From: P36-A1 sp049478495
GTDB taxonomy: Bacteria > Bacillota_I > Bacilli_A > JAJDGJ01
Length of the DNA: 64,000 nt
Direction: 5' to 3'
Assembly: GCF_049478495.1 (NCBI RefSeq)
Contig: NZ_CP168083.1
Location: 1 to 64,000 of the forward strand
The notes under the pieces were generated by a model that saw nothing but the letters and a program-made list of their open reading frames with translations, had not been told where the DNA came from and did no database searches. Positions 38,577 to 45,821 of the stretch are shown here, one piece after another. A program made the position numbers and the translations under genes. Within the stretch, counting starts at the first letter, position 1. Each line of letters starts with the position of its first letter.

Positions 38577-39482
38577 ATGCAATATATTGGAATTGATATA
38601 GGCGGAACAAACACAAAAATAGGTTTTTTCAATAATAATTTAGAACTTTTTAAAAAGATAATTATCGATACACAAAAATACAGTGAAGAATTACTTTTGG
38701 AAATTGCAAAAATAGTAAATGAAAACAATATTAACAATGAGTATGAAGGAATTGGCATAACAGTTCCTGGATTTATAAAAAAAGATGGGTTTATAAGTGA
38801 AATGCCTAATATTAATATCAAAGATATTAATATTAATCAAATAATGAAAGAATATACAAATTTAAACACAATAGGAATCAATGATGGTAATGCTGCAGCA
38901 ATAGCTGAAATATATAATAGTAAATTAAATAAAAATAATAATTATTTGATAATTACAATTGGAACAGGCTTAGGCGGAGCTATTGTTATAAATAATAAAG
39001 TTATACTTGGAAATAGGGGAATGAGTAGTGAAATAGGACACTTAAAAATAGATGAAAAATATAACTTTTTATGCGGATGTGGAAAAAGAGGTTGTGCTGA
39101 AACTATAGTTTCTTTAAAAGGAATTAAAAATTTAATTAATTACTACCAAAAAGAATATCCATATTCAAAACTAAATTGTGATAATATTAATGGATTTCTT
39201 TATTATAATGCTTTGAGTGAGAATGATGCATTAGCAAATAAAATAATGGAGATACAAAGTCATTATTTATCAAAATTAATAGATAATGTAAATACTATAA
39301 TAGATCTTGATCAAGTAATAGTCGGAGGAGGATTAGCAAATAAAACAATGTTAAACAATACTATTGCTAATTATTTAAAGATATCACTTGTACAATATCA
39401 TAATTTAGAAATAAGACTAACAAAAAATAAAAATGACTCTGGTATGATTGGAGCCGTTTACAATTATATAGAAAATAACTAA
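38577..39482 (+). CDS. ROK-family sugar kinase
   Basis: This 301-residue kinase has the N-terminal phosphate loop IDIGGTNTKIG, catalytic D103 in GINDGNAAAIAE, IGTGLGGAIV, and the zinc/ROK signature EIGHLKI with CGCGKRGCAET. ROK kinases phosphorylate glucose, GlcNAc, ManNAc or related sugars. The downstream NagB-like and NagZ-like genes favour an amino sugar. No DNA-binding domain is present, so it is a kinase rather than an NagC-type repressor. GGAGG lies eight bases upstream. Confidence 0.88.
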   Translation: MQYIGIDIGGTNTKIGFFNNNLELFKKIIIDTQKYSEELLLEIAKIVNENNINNEYEGIGITVPGFIKKDGFISEMPNINIKDININQIMKEYTNLNTIGINDGNAAAIAEIYNSKLNKNNNYLIITIGTGLGGAIVINNKVILGNRGMSSEIGHLKIDEKYNFLCGCGKRGCAETIVSLKGIKNLINYYQKEYPYSKLNCDNINGFLYYNALSENDALANKIMEIQSHYLSKLIDNVNTIIDLDQVIVGGGLANKTMLNNTIANYLKISLVQYHNLEIRLTKNKNDSGMIGAVYNYIENN

Positions 39483-39494
39483 AAGGAGAATAAG

Positions 39495-40148
39495 ATGAAA
39501 TTAATAGAAGTAGAAACAAAAGATCAAATAGCAGATGTAATGGTAGGTTTTATACTGGATAAAACAGACGATTTAAAAGAAAATGAATATCTAAAAGTAG
39601 GAATAGGTCATGGTATTAATATTGAAGCTTTAATAAAATTATTAAAAGTTCAATTAGAAAATGAACAATTGAATTCTAAACAAGTAGTATTTTATGCTTT
39701 AAATAATTTTATTAATGAACAACCTAATACAGGATTTAATAAATATTATCAAGATTTAGAACCATTCCAGATTGAATATCTAAATGAAAATAATAATCAA
39801 ATAGATTTAGATATTGTTATTGTAGAAATGAATAAAAAAGGTGATATTACAATTAACTACAAAGACATTGCTTTTGAAGATAAGTTACAATTATTAAATA
39901 TAGAAGATGTTAAAACAGACTTATCATCTTTAAATGATAATAAATATGAAAAAATATTTGATATAGGTTATGCAAATATTCTAAATGCAAAAGAGATATA
40001 TGTATTAGCAAGCGAAGACGGAATTGATGAAACAATTAAAGAGTTCTTTGAAGGATATGAATCTACAGAAATAATGGTATCTAATTTATTTACACATAAA
40101 AATGTAACTGTTATTAGTGATGAACAATCTACAAGATTGTTAGACTAA
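39495..40148 (+). CDS. Divergent NagB-like (glucosamine-6-phosphate isomerase fold) protein lacking catalytic motif
   Basis: The C-terminal part (GYANILNAKEIYVLASEDGIDETIKE through LFTHKNVTVISDEQS) follows the ending of NagB glucosamine-6-phosphate deaminases. VGIGHGIN near residue 50 sits where NagB binds phosphate. The NagB catalytic segment (GEDGHIAFNEP type) is absent, and the NMDEY segment appears as YALNNFINEQ. At 217 residues it is shorter than NagB. It is probably not a deaminase; it may bind an amino-sugar phosphate. It is sandwiched between the kinase and NagZ-like genes, overlapping the latter by one base. Confidence 0.6.
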   Translation: MKLIEVETKDQIADVMVGFILDKTDDLKENEYLKVGIGHGINIEALIKLLKVQLENEQLNSKQVVFYALNNFINEQPNTGFNKYYQDLEPFQIEYLNENNNQIDLDIVIVEMNKKGDITINYKDIAFEDKLQLLNIEDVKTDLSSLNDNKYEKIFDIGYANILNAKEIYVLASEDGIDETIKEFFEGYESTEIMVSNLFTHKNVTVISDEQSTRLLD

Positions 40149-41257
40149 TGAAAAAAATAATAACAACTCTAGTATTATTGCTACTAATAAGTGCATGTTC
40201 TAGTAATAATGTTAAAAAAGAAGACGATAAAATAGAACCAGTAAAAACCCAAAAAGAGATAAGAGTTAATGAGATATTAGATAAGATGACTCTAAAAGAG
40301 AAAATTGGACAGCTTTTTATAGTAAGGATGCCAGTTGAAAATGCTATAGAAGATGCTAAAAAGTATCACTTAGGTGGTATGGTTATTTTTAGTGATAATC
40401 TAGAAAATAAAACACTTGATAGCTTAACTAAATCAAATAAAGCCTTACAAAAAGAATTAGATATTCCTATGCTTATTGGTATAGATGAAGAAGGGGGTAC
40501 AGTTTCTAGATTAAGTTATTCTAAACTTGTAGAAAAAGCGTTTAAATCTCCACAAACACTTTATAAAGAAAATGGAATGAAAGCTATAAAAGAAGATACA
40601 ATTGCAAAAAGTCAATTACTAAAATCAGTTGGGATAAACTTAAATCTTGCACCTGTAGTAGATGTTGCAACAGATAGTGATGCATTTATATATGATAGAA
40701 CAATTGGTTTAAATGCGAAAAAAACAAGTGAATATGCTAAAGTTGTTGTAGAAACAATGAAAGAAAATCAAATGGGTAGTACATTGAAACATTTTCCAGG
40801 ATATGGTAACAATAAAGATAGTCATGTAGAGATAGTAACTGATTCAAAAAAATTAAAAACATTTAGAAAATCAGATTTTTTACCATTCATAGCTGGTATT
40901 AATGCACAAGCAGATAGTATATTAGTATCTCATAATATAGTTAATGCTATTGATTCAACACAACCAGCTTCTATATCTTCAAAAGTACATGATATACTTA
41001 GAAATGAACTAAACTTTGATAAAGTAATAATGACAGATGATTTAGATATGGCAGGAATTGCTGAATTTGTTTCTCAAGAAAAAGCAGCACTAAAAGCAAT
41101 ACAGGCAGGTAATGATATGGTAATGACATCACACTATAAACAACAAATACCATATATTATTAAAGCAATCGAAAAAGAAGAAATATCAATTGATCAAATA
41201 GATCAATCAGTAACTAGAGTTTTAAATATGAAATATGATTTAAATTTAATTAAATAG
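40148..41257 (+). CDS. NagZ-like beta-N-acetylhexosaminidase lipoprotein (GH3)
   Basis: This 369-residue glycoside hydrolase family 3 enzyme has an N-terminal lipoprotein signal (MKKIITTLVLLLLISAC, lipobox Cys17), so it is anchored outside the membrane. Motifs are GIDEEGGTVSRL, KHFPGYGNNKDSH (the catalytic Asp-His dyad of NagZ-type enzymes) and the nucleophile region VIMTDDLDMAGI. It probably removes terminal GlcNAc from peptidoglycan fragments or glycans. With the upstream ROK kinase it would feed amino-sugar recycling. The start is in a TAATG overlap. Confidence 0.88.
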   Translation: MKKIITTLVLLLLISACSSNNVKKEDDKIEPVKTQKEIRVNEILDKMTLKEKIGQLFIVRMPVENAIEDAKKYHLGGMVIFSDNLENKTLDSLTKSNKALQKELDIPMLIGIDEEGGTVSRLSYSKLVEKAFKSPQTLYKENGMKAIKEDTIAKSQLLKSVGINLNLAPVVDVATDSDAFIYDRTIGLNAKKTSEYAKVVVETMKENQMGSTLKHFPGYGNNKDSHVEIVTDSKKLKTFRKSDFLPFIAGINAQADSILVSHNIVNAIDSTQPASISSKVHDILRNELNFDKVIMTDDLDMAGIAEFVSQEKAALKAIQAGNDMVMTSHYKQQIPYIIKAIEKEEISIDQIDQSVTRVLNMKYDLNLIK

Positions 41258-41271
41258 TTTATATAACAAAT

Positions 41272-41322
41272 AAAAAGAGCCTTAACTTTTCTTGAAACAA
41301 GTAAGTCAAAGCTCTTTTTTTT
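41272..41322 (+). terminator. Intrinsic terminator of the ROK-NagZ operon
   Basis: A stem AAAAGAGC (41273-41280) with GCTCTTTT (41311-41318) is followed by T residues; the loop is long and partly structured. Confidence 0.7.
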
Positions 41323-41360
41323 GTAGCTAATATAATTAACTACAATTCCGCCAAAATATA

Positions 41361-41443
41361 AATTAAATGAGAAGCCCTTGAGGGCCTCTCAAGTAAACTG
41401 GGGGAATTTATGAAGAATATTGTAAGGTATTATGTTCCTTACA
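41361..41443 (-). ncRNA. Putative C-rich small RNA, copy 1
   Basis: Read on the minus strand: TATAAT at 41454-41449, then a 5' hairpin TTGTAAGG/CCTTACAA (41444-41420), an unpaired linker with AATTCCCCCAG (C tract 41404-41400), and a 3' hairpin GAGAGGCCC/GGGCTTCTC (41390-41369) followed by ATTTAATT. This is the layout of Gram-positive C-rich sRNAs, whose C tract pairs with Shine-Dalgarno sequences. The -35 is weak. The 30 bases spanning linker and first stem arm are identical to copy 2. Confidence 0.6.
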
Positions 41444-41502
41444 ACTATATTATATCGTATAAGTATAAATTAAAAAAATAATTTGCTTTATACTAAAAAA
41501 TG

Positions 41503-41580
41503 AAAAAAGACACCTTGGGAATGGTGTCCTTTCTACTGGGGGAATTTATGAAGAATATTGTAAGGCTAATGTTCCTTACA
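41503..41580 (-). ncRNA. Putative C-rich small RNA, copy 2
   Basis: Tandem copy, 138 bases from copy 1. Minus strand: TATAAT at 41592-41587, seven bases before the predicted start. Then the hairpin TTGTAAGG/CCTTACAA (41581-41558), the linker with AATTCCCCCAG, and a strong terminator GACACC-loop-GGTGTC (41528-41509) with TTTTTT. The terminator stem differs completely from copy 1 while the core is identical, so the core is what is conserved. Confidence 0.65.
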
Positions 41581-41798
41581 AATAGTATTATAGACTATTT
41601 ATTGCAATCTGTTGTGTAAATGCGGTAAACATTTAGTGAAAAATTTATGCCTTGAAATAAGAAATGTTATTAAATAGTTAGTTAACTTTAACTAGAATTA
41701 AAAACAATAGCAAAGTACAAAAAAATAAAAAATAGCATTATAAATTTTAAAAATATGACATAACATGTTATTAAGATAGGGTTATATAAACAAAGATA

Positions 41799-41807
41799 TG
41801 CTATAAT
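41799..41807 (+). promoter_or_regulatory. Extended -10 promoter of deoD
   Basis: TG-C-TATAAT (TATAAT at 41802-41807) lies 34 bases before the deoD ATG. There is no good -35, as is common for extended -10 promoters. Confidence 0.6.
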
Positions 41808-41840
41808 ATATACAAAAATATAGAAAGATGAGGTCTTTAT

Positions 41841-42557
41841 ATGAGTGAACTTAAAAATACACCACATATTAATCCAACAGCTAAAATAGCAAAAACAGTA
41901 TTAATGCCAGGAGATCCATTAAGAGCTAAGTACATTGCAGATACATTTTTAGAAAACGTAGAGCAATTTAATGCAGTAAGAGGAATGCTTGGATACACAG
42001 GAACTTATAATGGAAAAGAAATATCAGTAATGGGTTCAGGAATGGGAATGCCATCAATTGGTATTTATTCATTTGAACTATACAATACATATAATGTTGA
42101 AAATATAATCAGAATAGGATCAGCAGGGGCATATACAGATAAATTAGATTTATTTGATGTAGTTCTTGTAGACAAAGCTTGGTCAGAGTCATCATTTGCA
42201 AAAGTAGCCTTTAAATACAATGAAGAATACATGCAAGCAAGTTCAGAACTAAATGATAGAGCAAAAGAATATGCAAGTAAATTAGATATACAAGTAAAAG
42301 AAGCTACTATACATTCTAGTGATGTTTTCTACAGAGCTGAAGCAGCTGAGTTTAATGACATCTACAAAGAACATAATGCAGTATGTGTAGAAATGGAATC
42401 ATTTGCATTATTTGCAAATGCAAAATATTCTAATAAAAAAGCAGCATGTTTATTAACTATTTCAGACAATTTAGTAACACACAAAGAAACAACTTCAATT
42501 CAAAGACAAGAAGCATTTAATGAAATGATGAAAATAGCATTAGAATTTGCTGAATAA
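41841..42557 (+). CDS. deoD: Purine nucleoside phosphorylase, DeoD type
   Basis: DeoD cleaves purine (deoxy)nucleosides with phosphate for salvage. MPGDPLRAKYIA is the phosphate-binding start, GSGMGMPSIGIY and RIGSAGAY are core motifs, VEMESFAL binds the ribose, and TISDNLVTH contains the catalytic Asp that discriminates the hexameric DeoD type. The 238-residue length is normal. AAGATGAGG precedes the ATG. A broken IS1182-type element begins two bases after its stop, so its own terminator was probably consumed. Confidence 0.95.
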   Translation: MSELKNTPHINPTAKIAKTVLMPGDPLRAKYIADTFLENVEQFNAVRGMLGYTGTYNGKEISVMGSGMGMPSIGIYSFELYNTYNVENIIRIGSAGAYTDKLDLFDVVLVDKAWSESSFAKVAFKYNEEYMQASSELNDRAKEYASKLDIQVKEATIHSSDVFYRAEAAEFNDIYKEHNAVCVEMESFALFANAKYSNKKAACLLTISDNLVTHKETTSIQRQEAFNEMMKIALEFAE

Positions 42558-42558
42558 A

Positions 42559-43657
42559 AAGGGGCCGTAATGCATTAGCGTATATAGTCCTATACAATAA
42601 AAGGAAGAATGTTTACTCAATATAGAGAAAACATTCTTCCTTTTTAGGATAATTGATATATGAATACCGAATTTATTCTTTAAGAAAAATAGAACAAGCA
42701 TGTAAAACAGACATACGATTTATGAGTCTATGTAATATAAAGACTCCATCTCATAATGCTTTTGCAACATTTATAAATGAAAATTTAGTTGATAAAAATA
42801 TAGAAAATATATTTTATGATATAAATAAATATATTATCTCTTGTGATGATTCAATTGATACTTCAAAACTTTATATAGATGGTACTAAATTTGAATCCAA
42901 TGCTAAAAAGACTAGTTTTGTATGGCATAAAGCAGTTGAAAAATTTCAACAAAAACTATTTACTAATGTTTCAACTTTCATAGTAGAATATAATAAATGT
43001 TATGATCAATATTTTCCAGTTAAAAATAAATATAAATCAACATACTTAAAAACAATAATAGAAGATATTGAAATAAATATAAAAAAACAAAAAATTGAGT
43101 TTGTTTATGGAAAAGGATCTAGAAAAGGAGATTTACAAAGAAAACATGAAAACATAAATGATTATTATTCAAGATTAGCTAAATATGAAAAACATTTTAA
43201 AATATTTGAAAATAGAAACAGTTACTCTAAAAATGATCATGATGCCACTTTCATGCACATGAAATATGATTATTATAACAATACTGGAGTTTTTTCAACC
43301 AGGGTATGATATCCAAGTAGGAGTTTCAAGTGAATATATAATGGTTGCAGATATATTTCAGTGTGCCAATGATTTGAGAACATTCATTCCATTAATGGAT
43401 TTGTATAAATCTAAATATAAAAGTTATCCACAGTATCTAGTAGGTGATGCTGGATATGGTAGTTTTGAAAATTATAAATATTGTAAAGAACACAATATGG
43501 AATTATCTTTAAAACATCAGAAAATGAATTCAAAATTTGTCCTGAAAATCACGTTTTTAATGTTTTAGTAAATGAAAGTATAATAGATGTAAATGGCTAC
43601 GGAAAAAAACAATATAAATATGAATGTATAAATGTGAATGTACTAAATGTAGGGACT
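42559..43657 (+). mobile_element. Left part of a broken IS1182-type element with pseudogene transposase
   Basis: It starts with the end sequence GGGGCCGTAATGCATTAG and the hairpin GGAAGAATGTTT/AAAACATTCTTCC that precedes the transposase in the intact copy at 61258-63075. The gene begins MNTE and then loses about 75 codons (join at AATT microhomology near 42668). It has a one-base insertion near 43293 and an internal deletion of about 78 bases between CTTTAAAA repeats near 43512. It breaks off inside the Cys-rich motif near 43657. The deleted middle and the displaced right end show it is dead. Confidence 0.88.
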
Positions 43658-43659
43658 GT

Positions 43660-44003
43660 CTATTAAAATCCTCATAATTAGTTACCATATATTTAATTAA
43701 TTCATTTAATAATTCAATACATACACAATTTTCCAGGTACTCTATTACAAAAGAAACTTCATTTGGAAGTAGTATATTTTTAATAACTAGAAAGACTGAT
43801 TCCATGTAAAAATCTTTTGTAACATCATTTCCTAGTTCATCAACATAATACTTTCTTATAAGTCCACTAGTAGCTATATATTTAACTGATGGGCTATTTC
43901 CACTATATGAAATAACGTTGTTTTTTGCTAAATTTATTATTTTACCATATTTATTAATTCTTCTTCTATACCAGTTAGTTTTATTTTTAGAGATTTTCAA
44001 CAT
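43660..44003 (-). pseudogene. CRP/FNR-type regulator, 3' end removed by the IS
   Basis: The first 110 or so residues (NKYGKIINLAKNNVISYSG, SGLIRKYYVDELGNDVTKDFYMESVFLVIKNILL) look like the cyclic-nucleotide-binding domain of the CRP/FNR group. After KYMVTNYEDFN the frame runs into the antisense of the IS1182-type element (its last 30 or so residues, from RQSLHLVHSH). The DNA-binding domain is absent, so it cannot act as a normal regulator. The start is ATG at 44003. Confidence 0.75.
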
Positions 44004-44066
44004 ATTTTGAAATATTCATATTTGCCACCATACTATAAAATTTACAAAATATTTTTAAATAATTAA

Positions 44067-44101
44067 AAAGGCAAGTTAATAATCTAACTATCAATTTGCC
44101 C
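44067..44101 (-). terminator. Probable terminator after the exported protein gene
   Basis: On the minus strand GGCAAATTGATAGTTA pairs imperfectly with TAACTTGCC and is followed by TTTTTAATTA. Confidence 0.55.
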
Positions 44102-44129
44102 GATATTTTTGATTTTCTCATTGATTCAA

Positions 44130-44786
44130 TTATTTTAAATCACTTACAGCTACTTTTACAGTATCTTCATTAATATTTATAAATTTATCAAGATCACCAC
44201 TTCTTGCTTTTCCATTTGCTGTTGATAACAGAGCTCCCGCAGAATTATTTAGAATGTAATATTTTTTTAACTTTTTATCGTATGAAATAAAGAATAATCT
44301 TCTTTCATTGTTCTTAATCATTGCATCATCTTCACTAGTAACTTTAACATATTGTTTTAATTCTTCAGAAGTTGGTTCTTTATAGAATGATTTATTTTTT
44401 ATAGAATCTCCTGCTTCATTTAAATATTCATCCAATTGAACTTCTCCACCTGCATTATTTAATACAATATCTTGTTTTTTATATTTTCCTTTTACAACTT
44501 CTTCTATTTTTATATCATAGTTAGTTGCAATATTTCCATCTTCAGCTACCTCTGTGTTTTCTTCATTTTTAATAGTACCTATCACTACTAAATCTGCTTT
44601 TTTATATAAAGTTTTTGGTGTACCGTCATATACATAAGAATTTTCTACATCAAATTCATATACATATTTTCTTTCTACATCGTTTTTAAGACTTTTGTCA
44701 CTTTCCTTATTTTTGGTAGTTAAATATGTAACTGATAATATAGCTATGAATGCTATTGTAAGTAGTGCAGTAACTTTTTTCTTCAT
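44130..44786 (-). CDS. Exported protein of unknown function
   Basis: This 218-residue protein has an N-terminal membrane anchor or signal (MKKKVTALLTIAFIAILSVTYL) without a lipobox Cys. The rest is hydrophilic and extracytoplasmic, with LYKKADLVVIGTIKNEENTEV and VVKGKYKKQDIVLNNAGGEVQL, a beta-rich layout. I do not recognise the family. AAGGAGGTAAG precedes the ATG. It lies 17 bases after the matrixin-like gene on the same strand, so it may have been the partner or inhibitor of that protease. Confidence 0.6.
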   Translation of the reverse strand: MKKKVTALLTIAFIAILSVTYLTTKNKESDKSLKNDVERKYVYEFDVENSYVYDGTPKTLYKKADLVVIGTIKNEENTEVAEDGNIATNYDIKIEEVVKGKYKKQDIVLNNAGGEVQLDEYLNEAGDSIKNKSFYKEPTSEELKQYVKVTSEDDAMIKNNERRLFFISYDKKLKKYYILNNSAGALLSTANGKARSGDLDKFININEDTVKVAVSDLK

Positions 44787-44803
44787 AACCTTACCTCCTT
44801 ATA

Positions 44804-45382
44804 TTAATATTTTTGATTAATTGCATTGTGAGCATCTTTTGTAACTTTCATTCCTCCTCTGCTGTCATAATGCATAATTGAGCTTGTTTTATTAATATCT
44901 TTTAGCCCCATAACATGTCCCATTTTGTGTATTATTACACGCTGTTTGTTTGCATTAGAGTTTGATTCTAAATATGTTCTATTCAATGTTATTTTCCCCC
45001 AATGCCAATTTTTCTTATCCTTATCCTTTGCAGGCATAGCAGTTTGATTTATATAACTTACTGTAGTTCCCAACACACCATTTTCCCCCTTATAACCAGC
45101 ATACATATCAATTTTTGTATTCTTATTATTAGAAGCATGATACATATATATTGGATTAGCACCAAAACCTGTATATATCCAATTATTTGCTGAATTATGA
45201 GTTCTTGTTTTATAACTCGCTGGTACTGATGAGTGAAACCAATAATATATGTTGCCTACACCACCCGATAGATTCTTTTTCTATTTTATATTTCTATTCG
45301 TTGTAGCACTTACACTATTACCACCAAAAGTAAATATAAGAGCCATCATTAACAATAGTACAAGACTTTTTTTCATTTTCAT
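44804..45382 (-). pseudogene. Matrixin-like metalloprotease with in-frame TAG and lost catalytic Glu
   Basis: Reading from ATG 45382, a signal peptide (MKMKKSLVLLLMMALIFTFG) is followed by TAG at codon 34 (45283-45281) and then continues in the same frame for 158 residues. The zinc motif reads HKMGHVMGLKD instead of HExxHxxGxxH/D; the catalytic Glu is Lys (codon 44936-44934, consistent with GAA to AAA). The Met-turn-like SIMHYDSR is present. It is thus a decayed M10-type secreted protease. The rest of its upstream region holds a regulated-looking promoter. Confidence 0.78.
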
Positions 45383-45473
45383 ATTCTCTCTCTTTTTTTA
45401 AAAAAATTAAATTAATTATCAATTAAATATAGAGTTGTGCCCTCCTCTTTTAACTAAAACTATAATATAATTT

Positions 45474-45530
45474 ATTATAAAATAATAGATAGACTGTCTA
45501 ATTTGTCACTCATACTGTCTAATTTGTCAT
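45474..45530 (-). promoter_or_regulatory. Promoter with two 16-bp direct repeats covering the -35 region
   Basis: ACTGTCTAATTTGTCA occurs at 45494-45509 and again at 45515-45530, a 21-bp period (two helical turns). On the minus strand TATAAT is at 45479-45474; its -35 position would fall inside the nearer repeat. Such spacing is typical of activator sites (for example LytTR-type) that replace a poor -35. The gene downstream is the matrixin-like gene. Confidence 0.6.
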
Positions 45531-45633
45531 TAATAAGCAAATCTATATCTCATAAAAATTAAAATAGATAAATTCTCAAAAAAAGGAATAATAGTTTTAT
45601 AATAATACTATATTGGATATTATAAGGGGAAAT

Positions 45634-45657
45634 ATGAAGAAAAAATTAGCAGAATAA
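45634..45657 (+). pseudogene. Gene start cut off by the right IS1182 fragment
   Basis: AAGGGGAAAT precedes ATG and the seven codons MKKKLAE, then TAA contributed by the IS sequence that begins at about 45654. This looks like the 5' stub of a plus-strand gene. Confidence 0.35.
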
Positions 45658-45818
45658 AAAAAGCAGAATTAAGCTTAATTGATATATTTAAACTGAATAT
45701 CGCGATAGGCTTTTTAATAATGCCTTTTATATGAAATATACTAATAATAGAACAAATTCTGTATTAAAACTAAAAAAGCTATAATGCATGATTATTAAAT
45801 CAATGCATTACAGCTTTT
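45654..45818 (+). mobile_element. Right end of the broken IS1182-type element
   Basis: This 165-base stretch matches, in reverse complement and almost base for base, the 3' end of the intact copy at 61258-61420: AAGCAGAATTAAGCTTAATT, GATAGGCTTTTTAATAATGCC, and a terminal hairpin GCTATAATGCA/TGCATTACAGC with A and T runs (45775-45818). The hairpin abuts the nox stop and now acts as its terminator. Confidence 0.88.
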
Positions 45819-45821
45819 TTT

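Noticed and set aside
41361..41592. Repeated hairpin units as a CRISPR array
   Set aside because: Only two units, no regular spacers and no cas genes; no CRISPR array is seen anywhere in the window.
41410..41619. Two 23-codon plus-strand frames starting MKNIVR with GGGGG upstream
   Set aside because: The peptides diverge after codon 6 and are not hydrophobic toxins, while minus-strand promoters, hairpins and terminators fit better; kept only as an alternative in the sRNA finding.
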